64,000 nucleotides of DNA from Codonopsis lanceolata (lineage: Eukaryota > Streptophyta > Magnoliopsida > Asterales > Campanulaceae), in NCBI GenBank assembly GCA_013146195.2, contig CM028377.1, positions 2,480,001 through 2,544,000 on the forward strand, written 5' to 3'. Both the position numbers and the translations under genes were made by a program. The notes beneath the pieces were generated by a model. The model ran no database searches. It was not told the origin of the DNA and saw only the letters and a program-made list of their open reading frames with translations. The number at the start of each line of letters is the position of its first letter. The first letter of the stretch is position 1. Positions 48,901 through 57,701 of the stretch are shown piece after piece.

Positions 48901-49012
48901 TGGCTCCCTCATCGCATTCAACACTAATTGAGGGGGACTTTTCGCTGCTAAGCGAGTCATTTCTCCCACCATAGCTGAAAGCCTCGCGGTCATTCTCGGA
49001 TACGTCAGACAT
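45948..49012 (-). CDS. Antisense gene (aORF) of the Tat element, 'putative gypsy type transposon' domain
   Basis: This spliced gene is read opposite to gag-pol. Exon A: 49012-47617, ATG then 465 open codons. Intron 47616-47531. Exon B: 47530-46901. Intron 46900-46832 (GTAAGG to CGCAG). Exon C: 46831 leftwards, ending at TAA 46165 or, after further frame changes, at TAG 45948. Residues 1-235 are acidic and Ser/Glu-rich, with a Glu run at about 164-173. From residue 239 comes FFRVGLRLPLEPFL and then LRKLFIFAPSTGGRIGVRAN, matching the PF04195 (Transposase_28) domain, whose function is unknown. Exon B is Lys/Pro-rich (KGKRKKSLSPPP). Exon C is Ala/Glu/Lys-rich, probably coiled coil, and ends with a proline run. 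Exon A and both splice junctions are clean, but I see single-base frame breaks in exon B (about 47205), exon C (about 46510) and near 46165. Such antisense ORFs are known in Tat elements. Whether this copy still makes a full protein is doubtful; exon A could. Confidence 0.75.
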
Positions 49013-49283
49013 CTACAAAGAGATCGAGGAAAATGGCTATCAGAATTCTATCAGGGTAACTATCAAAGCAAGGGGGAAAGAAATCTTAAGTCTAGGTCAA
49101 CTGCAAAAGGCCCTGCCCGCCTAGCGAGCAAGATCATGGTTTCTATTCCTCGATCTCTACCTAAGGGCGGTCTTACCCTCTTAAACCCTAACAGGGACAT
49201 GTGGAGATGAAGAGAAAAAGCAAAACCCATCCATAAATCCAGGAAAACTGAAAACAACAGCGAAGGAAGGGTTGAAGACTTAC
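49013..49283 (-). other. Predicted leader intron of the antisense gene
   Basis: On the minus strand a donor CACA/GTAAGTC at 49283 and an acceptor CTCTTTGTAG ending at 49013 bracket 271 nt, placing the ATG as the first codon of the coding exon. An alternative acceptor, GTTTTCAG at about 49253, is only 30 nt from the donor and too close. Confidence 0.55.
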
Positions 49284-49512
49284 TGTGATTTCTGTGGTGA
49301 TGCGTTTTTACTGAACAATTCTGGGAAATCTCGACTGTAGATTTGTTTTTAACCCAGGGATTGAATGAACACCGAAAGCAGCGGAATGATTTCGTCGGAA
49401 TCCAAGGGAAAACTCGGCAGCAATGGGAACAGCAGCTTCAAGCTCTCCTGAATTTTCTCTCTAGAAAATTTTTAAAGACGGTAAAAAGGAAAATAGAAGG
49501 AAGGGTTCCCCT

Positions 49513-49520
49513 TTTATAGG
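49513..49520 (-). promoter_or_regulatory. TATA box of the antisense gene
   Basis: The minus strand reads GCCTATAAAAGGGG, a near-ideal plant TATA box. It is 500 bp upstream of the antisense ATG and 230 bp upstream of the predicted leader intron, within the element and outside the LTR. It suggests that the antisense gene has its own promoter rather than relying on the LTR. Confidence 0.65.
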
Positions 49521-49855
49521 CGAAATCACCGGGTTTTGGAGGGAAAAAGAGGCCGAAGCGACGGCAGCAGAGCTGATGACATCATCCGGGGCACGTTCGC
49601 ATTAAATGCGACGCTTCAATAACCGCGCCCCATCAAATCATACCAACCTTCGGCGGCTCACGCGCCCTTCCTCCCACGCGTCTGTCAGAATCTCAGCGGC
49701 AAGCTTCCTCAACACGTTTCAGTGATGATTCGGCCCAAGTTCCAGAACCTTCCTCCAATATACTTGGCTCAGTCATTTACTTCTGAAAATTTATAAGTGT
49801 TGAAGCCCGGGCGAATATATGACTTGTGCGCTCCCCGCTCCGAGCATGAATGCCC
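49521..49855. other. Promoter-proximal sequence of the antisense gene
   Basis: No coding sequence. It is GC-richer than the outside flanks and lies upstream of the antisense TATA box, so it is the likely position of that promoter's upstream elements. Confidence 0.4.
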
Positions 49856-49860
49856 GCCAG

Positions 49861-49879
49861 ACAGGGAGCTAGGGGCCAC
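49861..49879 (+). other. Polypurine tract of the Tat element
   Basis: ACAGGGAGCTAGGGGCCAC lies directly before the 3' LTR. It is purine-rich but interrupted, in the position where plus-strand DNA synthesis is primed. Confidence 0.6.
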
Positions 49880-50673
49880 TGATATACCCGGCCCAAGCCG
49901 GGTCACGAGCGAGGCACGAGCCAGAATCACGTGCCAATCACGAGCACAATGTATATGGGACCCACAGTCCAGCGGGAAAAATGATAGGACCAGCGAGCAT
50001 CGAGCAGCGTAACCCTCATTCAAATCTGGACGGGCAAAGGCCTTGCCTGTCCGGCCAGGGGCCATGTCCGATCGTCATACGTGCTCAGCAAAGGCATCCG
50101 ACTCATCTTGTCCAAACCAGGTCGAGCGTTGGCCTTGCCCGCCCGACCAGGAGCCATTCCTCAAACTAACAATAAGTCCAAAGAACAATACAAGTAGGAT
50201 AGTCGGGTAGAGCCCTGCTCGCCCGGGCACACATCAAGCAGGAAATACCGGAGGCTTGCTCTCCAAGACAAGTCAAAGGTTTTCATGTTTAGGCAGAACA
50301 CTTGCCTTATCTACTCCTACATTTACGCGGCCAGCCGCATATCACGCCTATAATCAAGGGATCCTCTCCTTGATTGATTCGACAGTTATGGAAACTGAAT
50401 CCTAGACGGATTCAATCACTTTGGGGGCCTATAAATACCCCTCCATAATCATTAACAAGGTACATACACTTTCTTGAGCCTCGTTACTCTGTCAATTTAT
50501 CCTTTGACAATCACACTCGAGACTTACTCTCACGCCGGAGGGGTTTCGCGAGGCCCAGCCTTGCACTTCCACTCAGGTTTGTTTGTGATCTTAACAGGCT
50601 CAAGGAGGACGATCTAAAGCTCAGATATCCTACCCATCTCAAGGACGGCCCAAGCTGTGTTTTTGCCACATCA
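49880..50673 (+). repeat. 3' LTR of the Tat element
   Basis: 794 bp, 14 substitutions from the 5' LTR, followed by the target duplication ATACG at 50674-50678. Confidence 0.95.
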
Positions 50674-50678
50674 ATACG

Positions 50679-50865
50679 TAATTTCTTTTAAAGCCCTAAT
50701 TCATATGCCATAATTATAGTAGTGGATGTAGTCATAAAATAGGAAGAAAAAATAAGAATAAAGTAGGAAAAATGATTTTTTTTTTAAATAAAGTTTAAAA
50801 ATATGACAATCGTTTTGGAATGAAAGAAAATGAAAAACAAAATAATTATTTAGGAACGGATCGAG
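50679..50865. mobile_element. Right part of the Stowaway-like MITE split by the Tat element
   Basis: It ends in ATTTAGGAACGGATCGAG followed by TA. It is the continuation of the MITE begun at 37017; the Tat element interrupts it. Confidence 0.65.
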
Positions 50866-50875
50866 TACTATTTTA

Positions 50876-51418
50876 CAGTGTTCTAAAACTCCCCGCCTAG
50901 CTCCGCCTAGGCCCCGCGTAGGCGCTAGGCCCCACTCTACCGCCGCGACTTTCTTAGTCCCCGCCTAATCGATCCAAGTCGATATCTACGCCAAACCTCG
51001 CCGACCTTAATTTATTTTTGTAGCTTTGATTTTGTGGCATGCGGTGACCGGAGAAAGAAGGAGGAGTGGTAATGGTGATGCAGAAAAGGAGGTAATGGGA
51101 GGCGAACTGGAGTAATATCTTTTTTTTGTTTTTAGCTCTAAACTTAGCTGGTTTATTGCTTTTGTGTTGTTGAGAATTTGGATTAATGGTAGGTTTGTAT
51201 ATTTTTGTTCATTTTACAAATATAGACAAGTGTTTGATAAAATGACAAACATAAAAAAAAATTAATTTTGTATTCAACGTGTTTGATCTTTGATGTAAAT
51301 TATCAAAAAAATGGTAATTATGCATTAATTCTAGGCCCTGATTACGCCCCGACTAGTCCCCTAGACGCTAGGCGCTAGTCTGCCGCCTATCGACCGCCTA
51401 ACGATTTTTAGAACCTTG
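50876..51418. mobile_element. hAT non-autonomous element with 8-bp target duplication
   Basis: It is 543 bp. The ends CAGTGTTCTAAAA and, inverted, CAAGGTTCTAAAA are terminal inverted repeats, backed by sub-terminal GC-rich TAGGCG and GCGCTAGGC words on both sides. The target duplication CTATTTTA is perfect at 50868-50875 and 51419-51426. There is no coding capacity. The 8-bp duplication and CA..TG-type tips define hAT. Confidence 0.9.
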
Positions 51419-51637
51419 CTATTTTACGAACGAAAGTAGTATGCATGATTATTAGGTTATTATTGCTTTTGCTGCTTAGTGGTTCTCACTTTAAGATTTA
51501 TCAATCATCAGTCACGACTCACGATAGCACGTTCACCTACAAAACTAATTACCCATGAATGAAGGCACCATTTAGAATGCATTTTTCTTCCCTATTTTCC
51601 TTTTACTAATTTCCTAAAATATATGTAAAATTATATA

Positions 51638-51889
51638 CTCCCTTCGTTTTTAAATTATCGTTCACTTTTCTTTTTTCATTCGTTTTAAAATAATTGTCTT
51701 CTTTCAAAATTTTCTATTTTAGGATAACACTTTTACCAATTTACCTTTACTTTTTCTGTCTACTTTAATTATGGTCACACACTCAAAAGTATTAAAGAAA
51801 ACATGTCACAAATATTTATAATATAATCAAATATTTTTTTTAAATGATATGCCTAGTTAAATTAGACAATATTTTAAAAATGGAGGGCG
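51638..51889. mobile_element. Stowaway-like MITE
   Basis: The left end CTCCCTTCGTTTTTAAATTA pairs with the right end ATATTTTAAAAATGGAGGGCG. TA flanks both sides (51636-51637 and 51890-51891). It is 252 bp and non-coding. It has the same length and ends similar to those of the intron-17 MITE at 33173-33424, so the two probably belong to one family. Confidence 0.8.
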
Positions 51890-52309
51890 TACTACATTTG
51901 AAAATGGTGTGCCTTCAGACCTTAGGGACCTTTCCGCTAGATGAAGAATTATGCTTCACGAACAAATTTTGGATTGAAAATAAATGCAATCCAAATGCAC
52001 TGTTTAGAATCATTGTTATGTTGTGCACAACGACAGCAAATAATTTAGTCATATCGTTCATAACACAACAAATCAACAGTCACACAATTAATTTAGCTAG
52101 TCAATTACACTATCACGTAAAAATTTCCTTTTCAATTAACGAACATGGATGCTAAACGTTATAATCACTTAAAAGGTCAATTACTAAATTATCCTTTTAA
52201 AAATAGAGTTATTATATGAACGTGAATAACTCACCTCTCTTTCTCCCCCTCTCTCTCCCTCTCTCTCTCTCACTCCCTAGTGGGTAGTCCTCTCCCTACA
52301 CTCTCTTCT
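51890..52309. other. Intergenic with CT-rich microsatellite
   Basis: No gene. A (CT)n/CCCTCTCT run lies at about 52236-52275. The 103-codon frame at 51844-52155 overlaps the MITE end and has no motif. Confidence 0.5.
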
Positions 52310-52323
52310 ATACATAGTGCTCT

Positions 52324-52555
52324 TGTCCCCCGAGGCATAGCCGAGTGGTAAAAGGAGGGGGACATAAGATGCTGGAGGCATGCAACGTGGGTTCGATACT
52401 TGGTGGAAGCACTTTGCTTTCTTCTGAGGTTGGACCTTGTATGTGTTATCAGTTGCACTGTTCTCAAACCCTGTATCATTTCGGGCACATCTCGCGATTT
52501 TCCTGGTAGTAGCAATGAGGGACCGGAACTACTACCCCAGGATTCAACCTGGTTA

Positions 52556-52590
<35 letters not shown>
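52324..52590 (+). mobile_element. tRNA-derived SINE with 14-bp target duplication
   Basis: It is 267 bp. The head contains an RNA polymerase III A box TAGCCGAGTGGT at 52338-52349 and a B box GGTTCGATAC at 52390-52399, a tRNA-like spacing of about 40 bp. The body is unrelated to tRNA. The tail is an (AT)n run from about 52559. The flanking sequence ATACATAGTGCTCT is repeated exactly at 52310-52323 and 52591-52604, the mark of LINE-mediated retroposition. The A box with GCATAGCCGAGTGG looks tRNA-Ser/Leu-like. The perfect duplication suggests a fairly recent insertion. Confidence 0.9.
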
Positions 52591-52597
<7 letters not shown>

Positions 52598-53018
52598 GTG
52601 CTCTCCTGCTACGGATCTCACTTTTTTTAAGATTTAATTAATTTTTTGGTCTCTCAACTTTACAAAAATCATTTATTTGGTCTATATACTAAAAAATAAT
52701 TCGTTTGGTCCTACATGTTGACATTTACCATCAGATTTCCCCTCACCCCGTCACCATTAAATTTTCGTCAAATTGTTTTTCAAAATGCCCTAAGTTGAGT
52801 CCAGAATCTATCTCTCTCCTTCCTTCAACCAATTTTATTCACCAATTCAATTCTATCGAGTAGTTATAATCGACGAAAATACAACCTAGCCACAAAACAA
52901 AATTGATTCAACCGTAAAAGGGGAATTGAGAAGGATTCCACAATCAAGTTCTAGGCTAAAAATGGGAAGAATTTTTTAGGAAAAGAATTACAAACCCTCG
53001 CCAAATTATGTTTCAAAC

Positions 53019-53645
53019 TCACCAAAGTTGTTGACTTGTTGTTTCGTCAACTAGATTTGGGCAAAATTGATTAGAGATTAAAGGTGCAATTTCTGGAATT
53101 TGCAGATTCGTTGGTTGGAGACATAGATGATGAAGGTCAGAGCATCTACTTGGGGGTGAGAATGGGAGGGGAAAGATGGGACTTGCGCTGGGACTGGATG
53201 ACAAGGCTAAGCCGGTAGGTATGGCTGGAGTCGAAGAAGATGAGGACGCCTGACGGTGGGGTGAATGCTGCTGGTAGGCCGAAGTTTGAAGATGGTGCTT
53301 GGAGATGGTGGGAGAGAAGGGGAGAGTGGAGATGATGACTGGTGTTGTTTGAGAAGGGGAGAGTGGAGATGATGACTGGTGTTGTTTGAGAAGAGATGAG
53401 GAGATGGAGATGATGACTGGTGTTGTTTGAGAAGAGATGAGGAGATGGAGATGAAGGTCGGAGGCTACTGCTAAGTTGTGACTCGGAGAGGGTGAAGGCA
53501 GCCTTGGGATGAGATGGTCAGAAGAGAAGAAAAAGAAACCGAGATGTCGGCGGTTATGGATGGATCTGGAAGAGAGCTGGGTGGTGATAACGAAATGAGA
53601 GAGAGATGAAAGGGCTAGTGGAGGACGTGAGAGAGAAGATGACAA
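53019..53645 (-). CDS. Low-complexity ORF inside the Mutator-like element, doubtful
   Basis: An open frame of 208 codons, rich in Ser, Pro and His, on the minus strand of the long-TIR element. No recognised domain. Its middle is built from the 45-bp tandem repeat (SSQTTPVIIS-type units), so the frame probably stays open because the repeat lacks stops. It could be a non-coding filler or a captured fragment of a host gene. There is no evidence of expression. Confidence 0.2.
   Translation of the reverse strand: MSSSLSRPPLALSSLSHFVITTQLSSRSIHNRRHLGFFFFSSDHLIPRLPSPSPSHNLAVASDLHLHLLISSQTTPVIISISSSLLKQHQSSSPLSPSQTTPVIISTLPFSPTISKHHLQTSAYQQHSPHRQASSSSSTPAIPTGLALSSSPSASPIFPLPFSPPSRCSDLHHLCLQPTNLQIPEIAPLISNQFCPNLVDETTSQQLW
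53325..53450. repeat. Three tandem units of about 45 bp
   Basis: GATGATGACTGGTGTTGTTT occurs three times, each followed by GAGAAG and a GGAGA-rich linker, near 53332, 53370 and 53414. It lies in the interior of the Mutator-like element. Confidence 0.8.
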
Positions 53646-53808
53646 ACGACATAGCTCATTCGGAGAGGAAGAGAGAAATCAGAGATGTCTGAGGTTATGG
53701 ATGGATCTGGAATGGATTTGGAAGAGAACTGGACAGTGATAGCAAAATAAAAGAACGATGAAAGAGCTTAGGGAGGACGTGAGAGAGAAGATGACGAACG
53801 ACAGACAT
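53530..53808. repeat. Imperfect direct duplication of about 160 bp
   Basis: GGTTATGGATGGATCTGGAA occurs near 53551 and again near 53693. GGACGTGAGAGAGAAGATGA occurs at about 53623 and about 53776. It is a tandem duplication within the Mutator-like element. Confidence 0.75.
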
Positions 53809-54154
53809 AAAAGAACTCATGTATGCACATTTCTTTCTTTTGGGGATCATCCATTGTATTTTTTCATCTTCCTCGGTGTAAGATAGAAGAACTCTTCAAA
53901 CCTATGGTGTCAGAACTTACCTCTCCAGCATCAAGAATTTGAGATATTATGCACGTTAATTTAAGTCATATAAGGGTATTTTGGATATTTTCTAATAAAA
54001 TCAAACGCAAATTGTAACGGTTACATGGTGAAGGAAGAATCTGATGGTAAATGTCAACATGTAGGACCAAACGAATTAATTTTTTAGTATAGTGACCAAA
54101 TAAATGATTTTTGTAAAGTCGAGGGACCAAAAAATTAATTAGATCTTTTTTTAA

Positions 54155-54980
54155 CCCGTAGATTTGCCTATTGTTGTTGTGCATATTCATATGTTCATAT
54201 ACGTATTTTTGAAGAGGTGGTTTTGCTGAAGACTGAAGTGCAGTCAGAAAAACAAAATCTTATAATTGCTTGTAAATTATGAAGGATCAACTATGGCATA
54301 ACCCTCGGGATTCAAAGATGAATAGCGAATGGTCTCCTTTCTTTGCTACATCAGCAAAAAGGGAAGGGAAAAAAAAAGAACAACTCGGTTAACAACAAAT
54401 GAGAATCACAAAGTAAGGATCTCCAAAAATACACCACTTGTTGCTTTCAATACAAAATTAACGATGTGATCTTCTTACACCATAAATCACCAAACATGTA
54501 TCGAGCTCCACAATCTGGTTAAGAAGTGGCTTTTTGATTTCCTTCTCTTCACATGTTTTTCTCATTGTTTATAGGTAAGCATGACAACTTTTGGTGTGCA
54601 TGTTATCTATTTAGTTTGCTCCATTTCAACCTATTTATTCAACAAAAGTATCATCTAAAACATAATCTATTATATAAAAGAGTTCAGGTAGTTACAAAAA
54701 GCTATTTATCGACCATGATTTATTTTTACCAAACACAATCATTGGTCAGGATTTAATTTCATGGATCTATAACCGTTTGTATCTATAACTGCTTGTATCT
54801 ATAACGGTTTTACAGTTATTATTTTACGATTTTACGGTTTTAGAGTTATTGTTTTATGGTTTTACAGTTTTACCGTTATTGTTTTATAGTTAATTAATTT
54901 CCACATTATCTGCTTCATTTACCGTTATTGTTTTACCATTATTGTTTTATATTTATTGTTATTGTAATTAACTTAATCAA
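54155..54980. other. AT-rich intergenic with short TTTTACGGTTATTG repeats
   Basis: No gene. At about 54770-54960, words such as TTTTACGGTTTT and GTTATTGTTTTA recur irregularly, a decayed minisatellite. The 67-codon frame at 54553-54756 has no motif. Confidence 0.5.
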
Positions 54981-54984
54981 TTTA

Positions 54985-55735
54985 ATTTTTTTGGCCCGCA
55001 ATTTCGTATACAAATTTTAAAAAATTAAAAAAATCGTAAATTTTGTAATTTGATATTTTTTCTTTTTAACTGTTATCGTAATTAACTTAATCAATTTAAT
55101 TTTAATCCGGTGTTTTTTTGTTCGGTCCACAATTTCGTATACAAATTATTAATTAATCCCTCCATTACGGGAAAATAGGCTCTGTATGAAATTCAAATTT
55201 TTTTAAGAAAATAATACTTTTAGTAGTATATTAATAATAAAATGACCTTTACGGTTTTACAAATACTTAGTTGTAGTTTCTTAATTGATTGTTATCGTAA
55301 TCAAGTGAATCCCAATTTAATTTATGTCTAAGTTTGGAATATTTGTATTTTAATTTTTTTCTTTTTAATTTTTATCGTACTTAACTTGATCAATAAAAAA
55401 AATTTCTAGCCCGCAATTTCGTATACAAATAAAAAAATTCGTAAGTTTTGTAATTTGAAATATTTGTTTTTTTTCTTTTTAACTGTTATCGTAATTAACT
55501 TAATCAATTTAATTTTTTGTTCGGCCCGTTTTGTTTGTTTAGCCCGCAATTTTGTATACAAACTATTAATTAATCCCTTCGTTCCGAGTAAAGAAGCACT
55601 GTTTGAAAGTCAATTTTTTAAGAAAATAATACTTCTAGTAGTTCGTTAATAATAAATATTTAATTGTAGTTTCTTAATTGATTGTTATCGTAATCAACTG
55701 AATCCCAGTTTAATTTATATTTGGCTTAGATTTAT
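54985..55735. repeat. Tandem duplication, period about 415 bp
   Basis: CCCGCAATTTCGTATACAAA at 54996 recurs at 55410, and ATTAATTAATCCCTCCATTA near 55146 matches ATTAATTAATCCCTTCGTTC near 55565. AAGAAAATAATACTT and GATTGTTATCGTAATCAA blocks also recur in order. An extra CACAATTTCGTATACAAATT copy lies at about 55128. Both copies contain one MITE-like end (CCCTCCATTAC or CCCTTCGTTCC), so the duplication probably took place after a MITE had inserted. Confidence 0.75.
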
Positions 55736-56262
55736 TTATAATGGACAACGTTATTGCATCTCATGGAAAATTTAACAAAGTTATTAATTTGGTTTCCATT
55801 GTTGTTAAGTAAGAACCCCTAAAAGAATAAAACTGAGTTTTCGTTCAATTAAAAAAAATCGTATTTTTACAATAGTTACAATTAAAATATTTATTTCTTC
55901 GTTTTCTTATGAAATAAATATCGTAGTAAAATGTTTTATTTTGTTACGTATTTGGGTTTTCTCCCCTTTGTGTAGTGTACATATATACAACTCCTACAAA
56001 TTATAAGTAAATATTAATTCATTTACACATTATTTACTTCATTTATTGATAAATTCTCAAACTGGTGTTATACCATCGACACAAACAAATGTACTAGTTT
56101 ATTCATAAAACACAATAGCAACATAGACAATAACATGGACATTGGACAATTGAAATAGTCATACATATGTGGTTCCACTTCCATAAGCATAACTTTTAAG
56201 AACTATCTTGAGAACGCACCCCACATTCATTATTTTCCACTTTCATAATGTTGACATTAATT
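55736..56262. other. AT-rich intergenic, no gene seen
   Basis: No coding or RNA motif recognised. Confidence 0.5.
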
Positions 56263-56266
56263 AGTA

Positions 56267-56440
56267 CTTCCTTCGTTCTAGGCAAAAAAATCCCAAAAAT
56301 CAAATTATTTAAGAAAATGATACTTTTATTAACTTATTAGTAAAAAAATGACTCTTTTATACCTTAATCTATGAAAGTTGACTCTTTAAGTGAAATACAT
56401 TAAAATGAAATAGTAGATTGTTTGTCCGAAACTGAGATAG
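56267..56440. mobile_element. Stowaway-like MITE (174 bp)
   Basis: The left end CTTCCTTCGTTCTAGGCAAA pairs imperfectly with the right end TTTGTCCGAAACTGAGATAG. TA lies on both sides (56265-56266 and 56441-56442). Non-coding. Confidence 0.6.
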
Positions 56441-56607
56441 TAACTAACTTTTAACCATGTTTTCGTGCACAAAAATATCTAAAATAGACTACTTACTATC
56501 AACAAATATGCTTACTGTGAAATCCTCGTAACCTACCTCTATTGCTATAAAAATTGGGTGTGTTATCAACTTCTTACAACTTTAACCTCAACCCATTGAC
56601 CGGAAAT

Positions 56608-57586
56608 TGTTGGAAAAATTATGTATTGTGAATGAAATCAATATTGAGGCAGGAATTTCTTTATGAGTTATTTGTGTAATAATAAGAATAATTATGGAAA
56701 TGTGTTCTACTCCGTGAGAATATCGAAATCATATATTTATTTGTCTAATTTAGTGTTTGGATGAATAAGTTATGATTGACTAAAGTGCGGTGTTGAAAGT
56801 TGGAAGTGGGTTTGTCCCACGTTAAAAAATTAACAAAAGCTTGAGTGGTTTATAGACAAGTGTTTTATGTGGTAAGGGTAAGCTTGTGTAGAGTAAAGAC
56901 TCTTTCTCTCATGTGCACCCGCAAGGGGGTGCAAATCATGGGCCGATTTAGTCTTCCGGCTACCGTACTCATGTGCGAGCCCATCCCGAAGACATGAATG
57001 TCGGACCAAATCTGCCTACTCAGTCCGGTCTTGTAATCAAAATGCTCTTAGTTTAGGCCTATATAAACAGTCTCGTTTTCCACAATTAAGACACAGTTTA
57101 GAACAATCTCCTTCATACTCTTAGCATTGCATTTTGTTTGCATTTTCCTTGGCCTTCTATTTCTGGTTTTTAGTGATAGAGTTAGACGCATATTCAGTTC
57201 GCTGGAAACCTTTGTGCTAAACCTTCGTTGTATCATGGGAGACAGACGTCCAGTAAAGCTTCCAAGCACTTACGGGAATGGACAAATCTGTTTTAAGGAA
57301 ACTGTGTTGGACACATGCCTCGGACCAAGCATACTTTTGTTCCACAGGTAGACTTCAGTTCTACTAATAGACTTCGCTTGCCCACCAGCAGACTAGGCAA
57401 GAAGCAACAGCAGACTTTACAAGGCTTACCAATAGACTTCGTAAGTTTAGTGCATCAACAGACTTCAAGGAAGCTTGGCAAACCAGCAGACTTAAAGTCC
57501 AGCACACTTTTAAGCAATAATAATTTATTTTGTTTATCTACTATTCTGTAGTTGTATAAACTTTTTCCAGTACCTATTTTCTAACA
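56608..57586 (+). repeat. 5' LTR of the Copia element
   Basis: About 979 bp, from TGTTGG to CTAACA. It has a TATA box (CTATATAAAC) at 57059-57068 and an array of AGACTTC words at 57340-57510. The expected tRNA-Met primer site is not recognisable after CTAACA, so the 3' boundary is tentative. Confidence 0.65.
57059..57068 (+). promoter_or_regulatory. TATA box of the Copia 5' LTR
   Basis: GGCCTATATAAACAG lies 450 bp into the LTR, in the usual U3 position. Confidence 0.65.
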
Positions 57587-57701
57587 ATCTTAAAACATAT
57601 GAGTAATGTTATCTTGGATAACATTAGGCCATTATAAGGGAAAATCATACATTTTACAAAATTACACAACTATGTATTCCGACTTTGATCATATTTCAGA
57701 T

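Larger units (their letters stand above)
37108..50673 (+). mobile_element. Complete Tat-lineage Ty3/Gypsy retrotransposon with antisense gene
   Basis: The element is 13,566 bp and bounded by 794-bp LTRs (37108-37901 and 49880-50673) that start TGATATACC and end CCACATCA. A 5-bp target duplication ATACG lies at 37103-37107 and 50674-50678. The order is LTR, primer site, gag, protease, reverse transcriptase/RNase H, integrase, antisense gene on the minus strand, polypurine tract, LTR. Gag-pol carries many frameshifts and stops. A Copia solo LTR has inserted in the integrase; without it the element is 12,377 bp. The tRNA-Asp-like primer site, gag motifs and antisense gene place it in the non-chromoviral Tat branch, probably Retand-like. 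Confidence 0.92.
52631..54145. mobile_element. Long-TIR Mutator-like element with 9-bp target duplication
   Basis: It is 1515 bp. Terminal inverted repeats of about 110 bp start GATTTAATTAATTTTTTGGT on the left and GATCTAATTAATTTTTTGGT on the right (inverted), and extend to ATGGTAAATGTCAACATGTA-type sequence. The flanks carry TTTTTTTAA at 52622-52630 and 54146-54154, a 9-bp duplication as expected for Mutator, though the T-run makes this less certain. The interior has no transposase. It holds an internal duplication of about 160 bp and a 45-bp tandem repeat. Confidence 0.8.

Noticed and set aside
46228..48974. Plus-strand frames opposite the antisense gene
   Set aside because: They mirror the antisense coding exons (Ser/Phe/Leu-rich complement of Glu/Lys/Ala-rich coding) and contain no retrotransposon motif.
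52338..52399. A functional tRNA gene
   Set aside because: A and B boxes are present, but the sequence does not fold into an obvious cloverleaf from memory of tRNA rules, and the flanking duplication and AT tail show a SINE.
54985..55735. CRISPR-like array
   Set aside because: Repeat length and spacing do not fit, and the DNA is plant nuclear; it is a tandem duplication.
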